Shown here piece by piece: positions 42,301 to 53,673 of a stretch of DNA of 64,000 nt. The stretch spans positions 253,757,778 through 253,821,777 of the forward strand of contig NC_134568.1 in the NCBI RefSeq assembly GCF_050947875.1. Direction: 5' to 3'. Position 1 is the stretch's first letter. Every line of letters starts with the position of its first letter. The notes below the pieces were generated by a model. The model did no database searches. It was not told where the DNA came from and saw only the letters and a list, made by a program, of their open reading frames with translations. Position numbers and translations under genes: made by a program. This stretch comes from Dermacentor variabilis. Lineage: Eukaryota; Arthropoda; Arachnida; Ixodida; Ixodidae.

Positions 42301-42944
42301 GTTCCTGAGGAAGTGTATATATTGACGGACTCGCAACAGGCATGCCGGGCGTTCCTATCAGGACATGGCATCCCGAGAGCGGCGCACCAAATTCTCAAAC
42401 AGATCCAGCAAAATACACCAACCACACCTCCCCGCATCCACTTACTCTGGACCCCTGGTCATACCTCGCTGCCGGGTAACGAACGCGCACATGCGGTGGC
42501 CCGAGAAATTTCCCTCCGGGCGACTCGGCGTGGTGAGGCGACTGGTTCAGAGTGGGGGGATCCCTTGCTCCGTTACAAGGACATACTCCGTCATTATACA
42601 CGCATTCGTCGCACCCACGCCGCACCACCGCCGTCCTTCTCGCGGGAGGAAGCAGTGGCATTACGCCAGTTACAAAAACTTTTCCTAATCTTGTCTCTCT
42701 CAATAAATTCTACCCACACTGTTATGCAGATCGTTGCCCTGGCTGTGGCAGCTCGCCCACAATCTTCCACGTCACGATTGAGTGCACTGCAAACCTCTTT
42801 CCTCCCTTGCCAACCCTCCTTTACCCCCTACGCAACAAAGAGCTGTGGGACGATGCCCTCCGCGACGGACCTCCCGACGTCCTCCGAGCTCTGATACAAC
42901 GGGCTCGAAACATCGACAGAATCATCTTAGGGACCCTGGACTGA
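39400..42944 (+). pseudogene. LINE-H ORF2: endonuclease - RT - RNase H, four breaks
   Basis: Endonuclease: V-W-Q-W-N-C-R-G-F near 39417, V-V-A-G-D-F-N-A-P-H after a frame change near 39735. A TAG at 39993-39995 follows, then the RT frame to 41552: A-P-G-A-D-H-I, L-D-L-K-G-A-F-D, C-G-T-P-Q, catalytic box Y-A-D-D-I-T-I-W (41335). A frame change near 41399 leads to the thumb and RNase H: Y-T-D-T-S (Asp), Y-G-E-I-L (Glu), L-T-D-S-Q-Q (Asp), W-T-P-G-H-T. A last frame change near 42690 gives the cysteine segment C-P-G-C-G then E-C. The stop is at 42942-42944. Confidence 0.85.
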
Positions 42945-42996
42945 GGGTTCCTCTCACACTACTCTCGCCATTCAAATATAATTAATAAAGATGTTT

Positions 42997-42997
<1 letters not shown>

Positions 42998-43041
<44 letters not shown>
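42998..43041 (+). repeat. (CT)n microsatellite, LINE-H tail
   Basis: About 22 CT units, 10 bases after AATAAAG of LINE-H. Confidence 0.95.
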
Positions 43042-43043
<2 letters not shown>

Positions 43044-43380
43044 CGCAGCGTTCTGCCACACTCCGTGCCTTGTCGACGACCTCGGAGAGGACGCTGCTCC
43101 CAGCGCGTTGGTAGAATGCATTTGGCCAGCTGTCTTCAGCGTGTCTTGCAGCGTCGGCGCTCTGATAAGACTCGCCAAAATGCCAGGCCCCCCACGTGCC
43201 CGGATGTGATGTGTCCGCGAGACGCAAAATTTTGACCACGAGCGTGTATGCCTCCAACAATGCAGGCGGAGAGTGCGTGCCAGGAAATTACACTGCGCGA
43301 TGAAACGTTCGTCACAATTTGCACAACGAAACTGAAATTGCTGCTTTCTGCACTCACTGCGTAGTTCCTGCTTAAAAAGT
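43042..43380 (-). pseudogene. Unrecognised coding remnant, possible zinc finger
   Basis: The minus strand reads L-E-A-Y-T-L-V-V-K-I-L-R-L-A-D from 43260 to the CT repeat without a stop. In another frame near 43340 it gives F-R-C-A-N-C-D-E-R-F-I, a CxxC. I do not recognise the protein. It may be the flank into which LINE-H inserted, or another transposon. Confidence 0.3.
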
Positions 43381-44128
43381 TGGAGCGTCAGGAATGCTGC
43401 TATTTTCTTATACCGGGTGATTTATTTTAACGTTAACCGAACTTTGTTTTTAAAAATATCGCCAGTTGCACGTAGCACGAATCTGCTTATTCAGCTGCGT
43501 TACTCGAAGAAGCGGACATTACATACACTAAAAATCAAAATGTATAACTGATTAACTAATATAATTTCACTAGTCAACTCTTGAACTACACTTTAGCGCA
43601 CATGATGTAATATACGAATTGAAGCGTGTGATCTTACGCGCTCATGTACTTGCAACCTAGCACCAGTTCTGAAATAGGCGCTCAAACTTGCGGTAAAAAT
43701 GCACTGTTGTTCCCCTTGCTCGCTTTAACAAAACACCTTTTATGCATTGAAGCTCAAATTGCTGTAGGAGCAATGAATTTTGTCACAAACTTTGGGAACG
43801 CATGTTTGAAAACTGATGTCCTCCTCGGAATTCGTTCCAAGAGGTTATGACTTTCAGAGTCACCGGCTACAGTTTCTAAATTGTAGTTTGAAAGTTCATT
43901 ACCAAACTTCGTTCACGAGTAAAATATTCATTTTGACTGCTCGTGCAAATTGTGTCCACTTTTGAAAGTAATCTAACTCAAGAAGTAAAATAGAGCTAGA
44001 TGCCACGGGCGAGTTTTATAAAATTCTGTTAACAATAACAAAAAGTTCATCAGCCCTTCCACTCTGTGAAGAAGGACGAGCAGCGAAGCTGTGGTGTGTT
44101 TTACCTCAATCGACGCATCTATATATAG

Positions 44129-44129
<1 letters not shown>
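43381..44129. other. No gene; possible DNA-transposon flank
   Basis: ACCGGGTGATTTATTTTAAC near 43413 resembles the ends of short arthropod DNA transposons. No partner end and no coding signature found. Confidence 0.35.

Positions 44130-44188
<59 letters not shown>
44130..44188 (+). repeat. (ATT)n microsatellite
   Basis: About 19 pure ATT units. Confidence 0.95.
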
Positions 44189-44480
44189 GAAGGTTGCCTA
44201 GGCGACTATGACGTAACCAGAACACACAATGCCCACTAGTGGTAACAGTGCGTAGTATACAAGACGCAGGCGGCAGCTAAATCGAGCCTCGACGTGCGCG
44301 ACGATATGCGTTGGCCGGGGCGCAGTCAAAATAGTGCACGAAACAAAACACGTTCGTTTGTGATTTGCGATTGAGCATACTTCCTAGTTAGTTAGCTGAA
44401 TGAAAGTTGGAATGACTCAAGTTTTATTCTAGCGGACAAACATGGGGCTGTCCGTTTCCCTTCCGTATATATAGAAGCCT

Positions 44481-44900
44481 ATGTATGGACAGCAGACGGG
44501 AATTCCACAATATTTACAACTTCACTGTGAACGACGTAAGTACGAAAAGTTAGATGAAACTCGGCGTAAAGTTAGAGTCGCCTGAGTGGCTAATTTTGAT
44601 ATAATGTTTTTGATAGTTTTGATAAAACAAGAGTTACAGCCGTTTTCTGTAACCATACATGGCCGACTACGGAGGGAGTATACTCCTCCCTCCGTAGACG
44701 GCCATGTATTGACAGCAGACTGGAATTCTGTGTAACGTTTACAACTTTACAACTTCACTGTGAACTACCTAATTATGACAAGTAAATTAAACTCCGCGTA
44801 ATGATAGAGTCGTCTTAGCGGCTTATTTCAGTATCATTTTTTTCTCAAGATACCTACATTAGATTGAGAGCTACAGAGCATTAACGAGAAACTGGAGACG
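44481..44900 (+). repeat. Two diverged tandem copies of about 220 bp
   Basis: Unit 1 starts ATGTATGGACAGCAGACGGG at 44481 and unit 2 starts ATGTATTGACAGCAGACTGG at 44704. Both continue with AATTC, TTTACAACTT, ACTTCACTGTGAAC, GTAAAG/GTAATGATAGAGTCG and GGCTNATTT. The units are directly repeated, with a palindrome at the junction. Confidence 0.75.
44655..44709. repeat. 55-bp imperfect palindrome
   Basis: Arms of 24 bases (left starts ATACATGGCCGACTACGGAG) with one mismatch and a 7-base centre. It straddles the junction of the two tandem units. Confidence 0.85.
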
Positions 44901-44909
44901 AAAATGTTT

Positions 44910-46320
44910 TCGTGCCTACGCGGCGCATGGACGGACGGACATCGACCACCAGCATCGCTGTAAAACGTGTATGCCTGGAACCGTAATTCTCGGGCATTTA
45001 CCGCTTCGAAAACAAGTCAACATTTGGCGCTGTTCGTACCTGCTTCATTGGCAGCTCGGAAACCGTTTGTATTGGCTGTATTTATCTCGGGGGATACAAC
45101 TGAAGGCTAAACACGTGAGTGACTACTTCACTGTACTCCTGCCTTACACTGTCACTATATCTGCTTCGAAATATTTATACGTATTGAGGTGCCCCGACAG
45201 TTTCAGCACTTAGAAGGCTCCTAACTGTTTAATGCGTTAGCATTCTTAGGGCAACTCGCGGACTTTGCGGGGGCTATCTACAGCTACCTATGTAGGTATG
45301 TGCGTACATACCATTTCACAGCCTGAGTCCTCTATCTGGTGTAATCTTCCTTCGTGTAATTGTCGGATACTTGGCTATCACTAACTGCAGCCTCTCTCTC
45401 TCTCTCTCTCCTTTTTTCGTGAGTCCGAGTATAAGCGCTGCCGCGCTCTTTGCCAACTGAAGCTAATCTAAGCCAATCTAAAAACTTTGGCTCTAGCCCG
45501 CTCCTGGAACAGGCAACTGCCCTCCCTGCACTGCTCCCTGCTCCCTGAAACGCCGCTTTCCGCAGATGACGACAGGTAGCGACAGAAGTTTAGCTTGCGC
45601 CGTCGCGTCAGCAGCTCGCATATCCATAAGCGCAGGCAAACTTGCACTTTTTTCTTAGAAACCAGGCAATTAACTGTGCCAAGTGTTATACTAAACGAAG
45701 TCGACGCCGAAATATGATGGTTCTGCAAATTTTGAGCAAGAACAGTGCAGCGGCGAGCGCAAAATCTTTTTTTTTTTTTTTAACACGCGCAGCCAAATAT
45801 TCAGGACCCTGTACACTGAAAGGTATATATAGGTGGTGCTGTGTTTGTTACAGCAAACACGATAGTCCGGTCGGTATCTTTCACTTTTTCAGTTAGTGCA
45901 TTTACACTATCTGATAACTTATCTATTACAAGCATGTCCTGAATATGTCCTGAATTTGTACCATTTTATTTACTGTGAAGTGCTTTATTCATCTGTTATC
46001 CTCTTCGCGCCACGCGATTAGCAAAGCTGGTTTATTTCATCATAATGTTCTTTCCTTCAATTATTGTTCCTGTTCTTTAATATATTCCACCAACAAGAAG
46101 CGGGTGTGAAGAGACACGATATTAGCAGAGTCCTTCCATGACTCTGATATTAGTAAGGCCGCCGTTCCTGCGACCAGGTCGCAGGAGTGGAAAGGGGGGG
46201 GGGTAAGCGTTATAGTGCCCTGGTCGTACGAACGCTTAGGGCCCGAAAGCGTTAGGTTCACCCAAATAGACGCTGAATAATGGTTTGGCTTGGCTCCGTA
46301 TATTATTTTTAAATAGGTGG
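44910..46320. other. No gene seen
   Basis: Holds a (CT)n tract at 45392-45410 and a T-run at 45767-45781. No coding signature, SINE or TIR I recognise. Confidence 0.5.
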
Positions 46321-46528
46321 CGCTAAAGCGATGAACGCGACGATCGAGCCCTGAATCGGTGCTTCCGTTCTGCCCGTGCAGTCTTCGCCTGTGTCCGTGG
46401 CTGTGGAGAAGTGATTGTAGCTGTTTGATGTCGTAAAATGTGAGAGCTTGTGGCGAAGTGATTGGGAATGTCCGTAGTAGTTCTGCCCATGTAGTGTTTT
46501 GCGGACTTCACCTGTGCCTGTGACTGAT

Positions 46529-46682
46529 CGTGTTGCCCAATAGCTTTGTGGAAAGCGACGTGGTTTGTGTGGATGTCATCGCAGCGTTTGCCAGCTCCTG
46601 GGTGGCCCGTGTGCCAGTTATTGATGGCGTTGCCCAGTAACTTTGTGGAAGTTGATGTACCTTGTGTGGATTTCGTTGCCGC
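46529..46682 (+). repeat. Two diverged repeats with a 97-bp period
   Basis: GTTGCCCAATAGCTTTGTGG (46531) recurs as GTTGCCCAGTAACTTTGTGG (46628), each followed by a GTTTGTGTGGAT/CTTGTGTGGAT block at the same spacing. Confidence 0.7.
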
Positions 46683-46904
46683 TTATGACTGCCTTAATTA
46701 TAGGTGGTGACGCTGCCTTTTGAAGCGCGTCCGAGCGCGAGAAACTTCACCGATTTTTTGTAAACAACGTAGACGTCTCGAAATGTTAGCTAGAAATCAA
46801 CCAGCAGCAAGCCAAGTCTTTATTTTGTGGTTTTTCGAGCTTATGCTCATGCGAGCAGCAGAAGGACAAAAGGACCGTTACATAATGTCAGTTCCATAAA
46901 ATCA

Positions 46905-46965
46905 GCTTTGCCGCAATACAGTCATGTTATGCGGTGAAGCATACGTAATGTATTGCGGTAAAGTA
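46905..46965 (+). repeat. Dispersed GCGGTGAAGC-type repeat, copy 2 (hairpin)
   Basis: GCCGCAATACA near 46912 is inverted against TGTATTGCGGT near 46950, and the centre carries GCGGTGAAGCATACGTAATG. Nearly the same text is at 22532-22569. Confidence 0.6.
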
Positions 46966-47324
46966 TATGAAAACGTAGGCAGGGACCACTGCGTTAGTGG
47001 GGCGATTTTCTTGTATTATGGTCATGGCCGTGCGCGAACAAGGAAAAATCACGGTCGAAGCGCATGGCACAAACCTTGCCAATGCTTCAATTGGAAAAAG
47101 AGAGGAAACGAATTGGAGTGGGCGATGCTTGGAGTGGGTGATGCCAAAAACAAAGCCTTGACTTTTGTATTATCAAAGCAGTTCCGAGAATAGTCAATCA
47201 TATTCCAAGCTCCTGCATTATTTATGATTGTTTAAAGTATATTCCTATATTGTGCACCAGCCTTAGCACCAATTCTAATGTACTTTAATGATGTAAGTTT
47301 AATAACACGTGGCAAATATATAAT

Positions 47325-47600
47325 TTGTGCTGTATGGTATTGTGCTCTTTGTAAGCTGCTGCTTTCATGTGGTAATGTGTACATTGGCTGGAAGACTTGA
47401 TGCATCCTCCTTATAGAACTCATTGAAAGGTGAACCACCTGTCGAGCCATCATTGTTCTTGTTGTACACCAGATTTCACAAACATGGGGATAGTTATGAT
47501 ACAGAAAGAGTAGCTGAGGTTTAATATATCCAGATTCATGCACAGGAGTGCGGGTGTCGACCATCTATCTCTCTAACTCAGGTTGAATGTGCCTACATGA
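47325..47600 (+). pseudogene. Possible Penelope-like GIY-YIG endonuclease remnant
   Basis: The plus strand reads S-C-G-N-V-Y-I-G near 47368, then C-I-L-L-I-E-L-I-E in the same phase after a stop. H-L-S-S-H-H-C-S-C-C-T-P-D-F follows in another frame near 47435. Order and spacing resemble the GIY-YIG nuclease of Penelope-like elements. No RT part is present. The assignment is weak because frames are mixed. Confidence 0.35.
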
Positions 47601-48593
47601 GTAACATGTAACACTTGTTGGGTGTCTGGTTTCTTTTATTGTTAGCTTAGTTTGTGTTTTTTCTCCCATTTGTAGGTTTTAGTGTGTGTTGCTGTGTATG
47701 TATATAATTGCTTCCAGAGTGGCTTTCTTGTTGCTAATAAATTTAGAGAAGGCAGCGTTCTTCATTTTGTGCATCAGACAGCAAGTGAGCATGTTTCAAA
47801 GGATGTTGGATTTTGTTGCCATAAGCAACAAAAAGGCATAAGCATATAGACTGCTTGCTGGAGGTACTCTTTATAGCATTAAGGATATTATCATGCTGAT
47901 AACTCTGTGCACAATAATTAGAAAGATCACATCATGTCTGACATGTCTTCTTGCCACCATGAAATCTTGTCAGATGCATAACACGGGACATACACCACAG
48001 ATCTTGGCCAGCCATTCTCATTTGTGGTCTCGACCTCCTACCGCTGAGCAGACTGGTCCAAGAGACAAAACATGCAACTTTTATCTGATTAAATGTAGTG
48101 CATGTTGCACAAAATTAGATGTCAGGTGTTATTGTTGTCACAGATACATATCTGTGAGCCTCATAAACTAATGTCAAAAGAAAGAGAGTAATACCCATGA
48201 AATGCACTCTTGGTAGGATGGCAGGACCATTCTCTTGCAGAGTTAAATAACAACCATGCAGCAGTATCATGATATCAAGCTGAACAATAATTCACTCCAA
48301 GAATAGGTTTCTTCATGCAACATTGCACTGATAGTCTTGAAATACAATACCCATTGCTAACAGAAGGCCTTCCAAATTATGCATGACAGGAGGGCATATT
48401 TTAGGAAGCAAGAATGAAAACGGAGCCGGTTAACTATGAAAGTTGTGAATGCAACTCTGCAGAAGTTAGAAAAATGAACCAAACGGAATAGTTTAAAAGT
48501 ACGTGGTTTAGAGACAAAAGGCCGTTTTATTCCACGCCAGAAAAGCAAGCAGAGGTTGAAATGCTTTCCACATACATACCTTCAAGGTGCATG
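47601..48593. other. No feature seen
   Basis: AT-rich with no coding signature or recognised repeat. Confidence 0.5.
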
Positions 48594-48990
48594 TACAGGG
48601 TCTGTCCTGAGAGTAATGTCAGTAAGGCGATTAAAAATCATTTATTGAATTTGTTGTTACAAAAAGTTTTAAAACCTTCAAAATACTCTCCTTTTGCGTC
48701 AATACATCGGCTCCAGCGAGACTTCCACCTCTTGAATGCGTTGTGGTAGTCCTCCTCCGGATTGGCCTTTAATGCTGTGGTGCTAGCTGCTTTAATCACG
48801 TCCGCTGTCCCAAAATGATTGCCTTTCAGGGGTGTTTTGAGGCATGGAAACAGAAAAAAGTTGGGTGGGAGCCAAGCCCGGGCTGTACGAGGGCTGGGGG
48901 ATCATTGGCCCCACTGCATTAACCAGGTAGTTGGTGACGATGAAGGCACTGTGGGCCAGCACATTATTGTGGTGCAACTTCCAGTTGTGT
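48594..48990 (-). mobile_element. mariner element, 3' end with transposase C-terminus
   Basis: TA is followed by CAGGGTCTGTCCTGAGAGTAATG at 48596, a mariner-type TIR. The minus strand reads the transposase end: L-H-H-N-N-V-L-A-H-S-A, then P-Y/S-Y-S-P-G-L-A-P. In active mariners the first block has Asp (H-D-N) and the second has S-P-D-L-A-P. Here both catalytic Asp are replaced (Asn and Gly). The copy is truncated at about 48990 and inactive. Confidence 0.75.
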
Positions 48991-49002
48991 GCGAAGCCCA
49001 GG

Positions 49003-50080
49003 ATTCAGAAAGGAAAGATTGTTGGAACAAATATACACCATACAAACAGCTTAAAAAGAATAAAAATGTGATCACATTTAAAAGAGAAAAGATGTTTAGA
49101 TTGGTTCACAACAAAGTTTGCCTCTTTAAACAGGAGGTTATTGGCAATCAAGCCACCGAATTGGTTCACACGTACACCACAAAGATTATTAGACTTCACA
49201 ATCTGGAAAGCTAGTGAATGGAAGTGGTGGGTTCTTCATTATTCATTACCATGTCTTCATGGCTTTTTGCCAGATAAGTATGTCAGACATTCCAGTTTGC
49301 TTGTGGAGGGTGTCTATATACTTCTACTAGACACCGTCACTTCAGATGACCATAATGAGATCATCTGATCTTCTCTCGGAGTTTGTTGTGAGAGCACAGT
49401 CTTTGTTTGGATTGGGTGCAATGACATACAATGTACACCAAATCCTGCATCTTCCTAAAAGTGCGGCTAAACTAGGACCTCATTGGTCGTATTCTTCATT
49501 TGTATTTGAAGGCGGAAATGAACTTCTTGTGAAATTGGTCAGCGGAGCTAATGATGTTCCTTTATAAATATTGGAATGTTATGTACTTGCTCGAAAGTTA
49601 CAGGCAGCTAAAGCTAGTTTAAATCTTTCACCAGAAGCAGTGAGTTTTTTTGGTGTACAGGAGAGGAGAGCTGGTCAGCAGACAGTTTTGTTAGGCACTG
49701 GAAAGCTGTGCCTGAACTTGGATGAAAGTGAAAAACAGGCTGTAGTCCACAACCGTGGCTGTGACTCAACAAGTGTCACTGAATATTAGCCAATGGTCAT
49801 CAACCAACAAACATTCCACTCTCTCCAGTACACTTGAACTATAAAGACTAAAAACAGTGCATTTGTCAGCTTCTCGGGTGCGTTTTCTCTCATTTGTAGA
49901 ATTCTTACTGGAGCGAATTCTTGTATAATTCTGAAATGCAAGAAACTATTTCCTGTTGAAATTCTCCATGCAAAGCACCTTTCAGTCTGCGTCAGAAGAG
50001 AGGAGCCACTAGTTTACTTAACACCCAGCGAAGTTATGCGCCTTTATGTGTTTATAGAAATAGACAACAATATTTTTGAA
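49003..50080 (+). pseudogene. CACTA (EnSpm)-type transposase remnant
   Basis: The plus strand reads I-K-P-P-N-W-F-T-R-T-P (49147), then W-K-A-S-E-W-K-W-W-V-L-H-Y-S-L-P-C-L and L-P-D-K-Y. After a frame change near 49350 it reads T-Y-N-V-H-Q-I-L-H-L, G-P-H-W-S-Y-S-S-F-V-F-E-G-G-N and a TAA at 49565. The same frame continues to about 49789 and, degraded, to about 50080. This resembles the C-terminal half of animal EnSpm/CACTA transposase proteins (DUF4218-like region). No TIRs were found. Confidence 0.6.
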
Positions 50081-51769
50081 TAGACAATATGAAACCTTTA
50101 TGAAAGAGACTAATTCCCATGCTCAAGACATGGCAACAATGAACAGTGTCTTCAGCCATGGTACATGAATGTCTGGTAATAACAGGTTATAGCTTTAAAA
50201 AAATCAGTTGGTAACAGTGCACCACACTTTATGGCGTTCTGTAATAATCAGCTTTTTGATGTTTGAATATATTAACCAAGCCAGAGCCATCAAAATTCTA
50301 GAGTGTTTATTTTTTCTTGCGTTAGCTTCTTGTTTTCCTAATGAACCAGCTAGACCAATTTGCCACTCTTCATTATTGTACTCTTGTTGATTAAGTGCTT
50401 GGGGAATTGCATGGTCCGCATGTTGGCAGTAGTGATGCAGCTGCTGAAGAACAGCTGCAGTAGCCAAAAAATGACAATATTTTACAGGACTTATGCACAG
50501 TTTCGGGTCGGTGTCCTTACATGTAGTGAAGGGCCCTACTTAACCACGTGACTGCCTTGAGTGGGTGATCACAGTGAACAAACAGTGCTTCACTAGCAGA
50601 CGGTAAAGAGGTAAAGCTTCTCAGTCTGTATGCAGAGGCATGGAAAGCAGCTGAATGTTAGTGAGCAGTTATGCTACTTGATACAACAGCATCATTTTCA
50701 CACCATGCATCTGTCTGCCTCACTTTATTTACTCCTATGACTCAATGTAGCTGGTGCAAGTTTATCCGTTAACTGTGGCAGCATGACTAAGACACTATCT
50801 TTTTTCTGAATGAAACAAGCAAGCTCTGAAGTTTTATTTTAACAGTGTATTACGGTTTGAATCAAAGACTAGTCCAAACACTATATATGAAGCCTGTTCT
50901 GATAGTCTTCTTTGCTTTCGCATGCTGAAGGCTACACAGGTTAAACTACTTTTACACATTTCGACATGTGGTGGTTGAACTAGCACCTAGTGAAGAATTG
51001 TGTCTTCTAATTTTGCAATATGTGCACTGATGTTTAGCTGTTTTTGTTCATGATTATGTGGTTTTAAAAATGGTAAATCCATGTTCTTACTTGAATAAGT
51101 TCTCAGATCTGTACTCACTTTTGCTTAAATAATATTGCTGTATTGTCATGTTCTGATATACTGCTGTAGATCTTGTACCAATAGCGATGCTTGTCCTGTT
51201 TCCTTGCTTCCTGTCAGTGTGCCATGCCAGTTTGTTCTTTTTGGACAAGCTCACTTGTGTTCTGTCACATATCACAACACTTTTGGGGTGAATGCAAAAA
51301 TGCATAGTCTAGAGAAAATAGCTTCATATGAAGTTGTAATATTATAAAAGCATATGCCAATTAGACCTGGTGTTCTATACAGCATCTGTGAGCACAAATG
51401 GGCATGGTGAAGTTGGTACTTCAGTCTGTGTTCTTCCTCTTATGTGTTTGTTTAAATGTGGCTAAAGTTGCTTGCTTATTCTTTAGATAGTGGAGTGTAA
51501 AATAAACCCTAGTCATGTTTGTAGTCATGTTGCTTGTGTCTTGTCCTTGTTCCTTTGTGGATGGATGCATTAGGGTTGTTATAATTTTCAAATCAAGTAT
51601 GCACAAACTAGCCCAGAAAGTAGCTTTAATGAAATCACGTTGGTAGTGTCTAATTTATGGCATTCACAAACTCAGCCGAACATGTTAGAGCTACAGTTAG
51701 TATCCACAGTCTTGAAAGTGCTTTGTTTTGCTTTTGTAAATAAACTTTATTACAACAGTAGGAAGATAC
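50081..51769. other. No gene recognised
   Basis: An 87-codon minus-strand frame (50467-50204, H-H-Y-C-Q-H-A-D-H-A) is open and of mixed composition. It matches nothing I know and has no clear start or splice sites. The rest is AT-rich and featureless. Confidence 0.4.
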
Positions 51770-52657
51770 CTATGAAGAAAGGAGTCAGAGAAGTAGACAC
51801 AACCTCTGCAGTGCTATTCACTGCGTGCTTGGAAGAAGTATTCAAGCTATTAAACTGGGAAGGTTTAGGACTAGGGATCGACAGCGAACACCTCAGCAAT
51901 GGTTTGCCGATGACATTGTTCTATTCAGGAACACTGCGGATGAGTTACAACAAATGATTGAGGACCTTAACAGGGAGATTGTAAGAGTGGGGCTGAAGAT
52001 TAATATGCAGAAGACAAAGATAATGATAAATAACCGGGCAAAGGAAAAAGAGTTCAAGATCACTAGTCAGCCTCTAGAGCCTGTGAAGGTGTACGTCTAC
52101 CCAGGTCAACTAATCACAGGAAACCCTGGCCATGAGAAGGAAATTCACAGAAGAATAAAAATGGGCTGGATCGCATACGGCAGACATTGTGAGCTCCTGA
52201 CTGGGAGCTTACCATTATCATTGAAAAGGAAAGTATACAATCAGTGCATTTTATGGGTGCTGACATATGGCGCAGAGACTTGGAGACTGACAAAGAAGCT
52301 TGAGAACAAGTTAAGGGCTGTGCAAAGAGGGATGGAACGAAGAATGCTAAGTATAACTTTAAGAGACAGAAAGAGAGCAGTTTGGACAAAATAGCAAACA
52401 GGTATAGATGATATTCTAATAGACCTTAAGAGAAAAAAATGGCGCTGGGCAGGTCATGTAATGCGCAGATTAGATAACCGTTGGACCATTAGGGTGACAG
52501 AATGGGTACCAAGAGAAGGGAAGTGCAGTAGAGGATGGCAGAAGACTAGGTGGTGCGCCAAAATTAGGAAATTTGCTGGTGCTAGTTGGAATCGGTTGGC
52601 GCAGGACAGGGGTAATTAGAGATTTCAGGGAGAGGCTTTCGTCCTGCAGTGGGCATA
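51770..52657 (+). pseudogene. RTE ORF2, RT catalytic region to C-terminus
   Basis: The frame begins K-K-G-V-R-E (51777, family motif G-V-R-Q-G), then A-C-L-E-E-V-F-K. A frame change near 51900 leads to F-A-D-D-I-V-L-F, the RTE catalytic box, and N-M-Q-K-T-K-I-M. The thumb continues to W-T-K and a stop at 52392-52394. C-terminal blocks follow in shifted frames: R-W-A-G-H-V, R-P-T-R-W-type text, and an end like F-R-E-R-L-S-S-C-S-G. Confidence 0.8.
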
Positions 52658-52680
52658 AATATAATGATGATGATGATGAC
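51770..52680 (+). mobile_element. RTE-clade LINE, 5'-truncated, with (GAT)n tail
   Basis: RT catalytic region to the 3' end, followed by ATAATGATGATGATGATGA at 52661-52679. Same family as the fragment at the window start. Confidence 0.8.
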
Positions 52681-53394
52681 AGTAATCCTGTTTTGGATAT
52701 GCATTAAATGTTGCACATCCGTCTTGCGAAATCTGTAAATGTAATTTTGTATTAAAAGAACTGGAGCACACCTGCTACAAAGATTGACTGATACTTTTCT
52801 CATGCAACTTCCCCAATGTAGTTTCACAGGCTAAGTAACGCTGCTGTGCTTTGAAAATGTGTGCTTTAATTTAAGTTGAAACATGTTTAGGATAATATAT
52901 CGGCATACAAGCTGTAAAAAGTTTTGATAATTGCACAGTTTACACACTTCATTTTTATTTGATACTCCAATATCCCAACTGTGTTTGTTAATCGGTTCAC
53001 GTGGCAGGCAATGCATTCAGGGTTGTATATTCAGTTCATTTTAAAAACGTCTCTTCAGGCGTGTGGGCACCTGCATGTGTGCTATTTCTAACATGCTTTA
53101 TCAGTGCCTCAATCAGATTTCTGTATGTCATATGATGATCTCTATCTGGGTTTAAAAGACTGATACGTACATCATGCTATTTGGTCTTGTAGGCAGCACA
53201 GTGAGGTCTATCTGCTGCCTGCCAGTCTGGTAAAGAGTTCTATGGGTCAGGTAGGAATATATGTCACTCTTAGAAGGACCCGTACAACCTATACATATTC
53301 CTAAGAGACTATAGAAATTTCTATCAGTTTTTTTTTGCTAGGGTACTGATGTTAGGTTTTTAACTAGTGATGGCACTCCGGAGAGACATTAGTG
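52681..53394. other. No feature seen
   Basis: AT-rich with no coding signature. Confidence 0.5.
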
Positions 53395-53673
53395 GAGACA
53401 TTGCCCCACTGGGCACGTGCAGCAGCTAAGCCCAGAGGGCGGGGGGAGGGTGATATGGACTGGGCGCCGGCTTGCGAGAGCAAGGATGACGTAGCATTGC
53501 GGCAGCGCCCTCTCCCCTCATGCAACACCTGGCGCGCTAGAGCAACGGCAGATGTACCCTTTCACCCGCTCTGCTCCGTAGAGGCACGCTCGCAATGTGG
53601 TCACAACCAATGGGATTTGAGGTTCCATTTCGCTGAGACGACAGACGCTGCCTTTTTTACTCAGTGGGCCATT
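53395..53673 (+). repeat. GC-rich dispersed repeat, copy 1
   Basis: Shares in order GCAGCAG, GGCTTGCGAGAGCAAGGATG, CGCCCTCTCCCCTCA, CAACACCTGG, GTACCCTTTCACCCGCTCTG, CCAATGGGATTTGAGG and GAGACGACAGACGC with 54811-55073. It carries a CCAAT motif and is GC-rich in an AT-rich setting. No coding signature. Family unknown to me. Confidence 0.8.

Larger units (their letters stand above)
37990..42998 (+). mobile_element. Nearly full-length I-clade LINE (LINE-H)
   Basis: Contains ORF1, ORF2 with endonuclease, RT, RNase H and C-terminal domain, a 3' UTR with AATAAA (42983-42988), and a (CT)n tail. It is the most complete LINE in the window, but ORF1 has a frameshift and ORF2 has three frame changes and one nonsense codon. 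LINE-C and LINE-F are of the same clade. Confidence 0.85.

Noticed and set aside
42982..43260. Minus-strand 92-codon frame as a real gene
   Set aside because: It runs into the (CT)n repeat, has no start context, and matches no family I know. Kept only as an unrecognised remnant.
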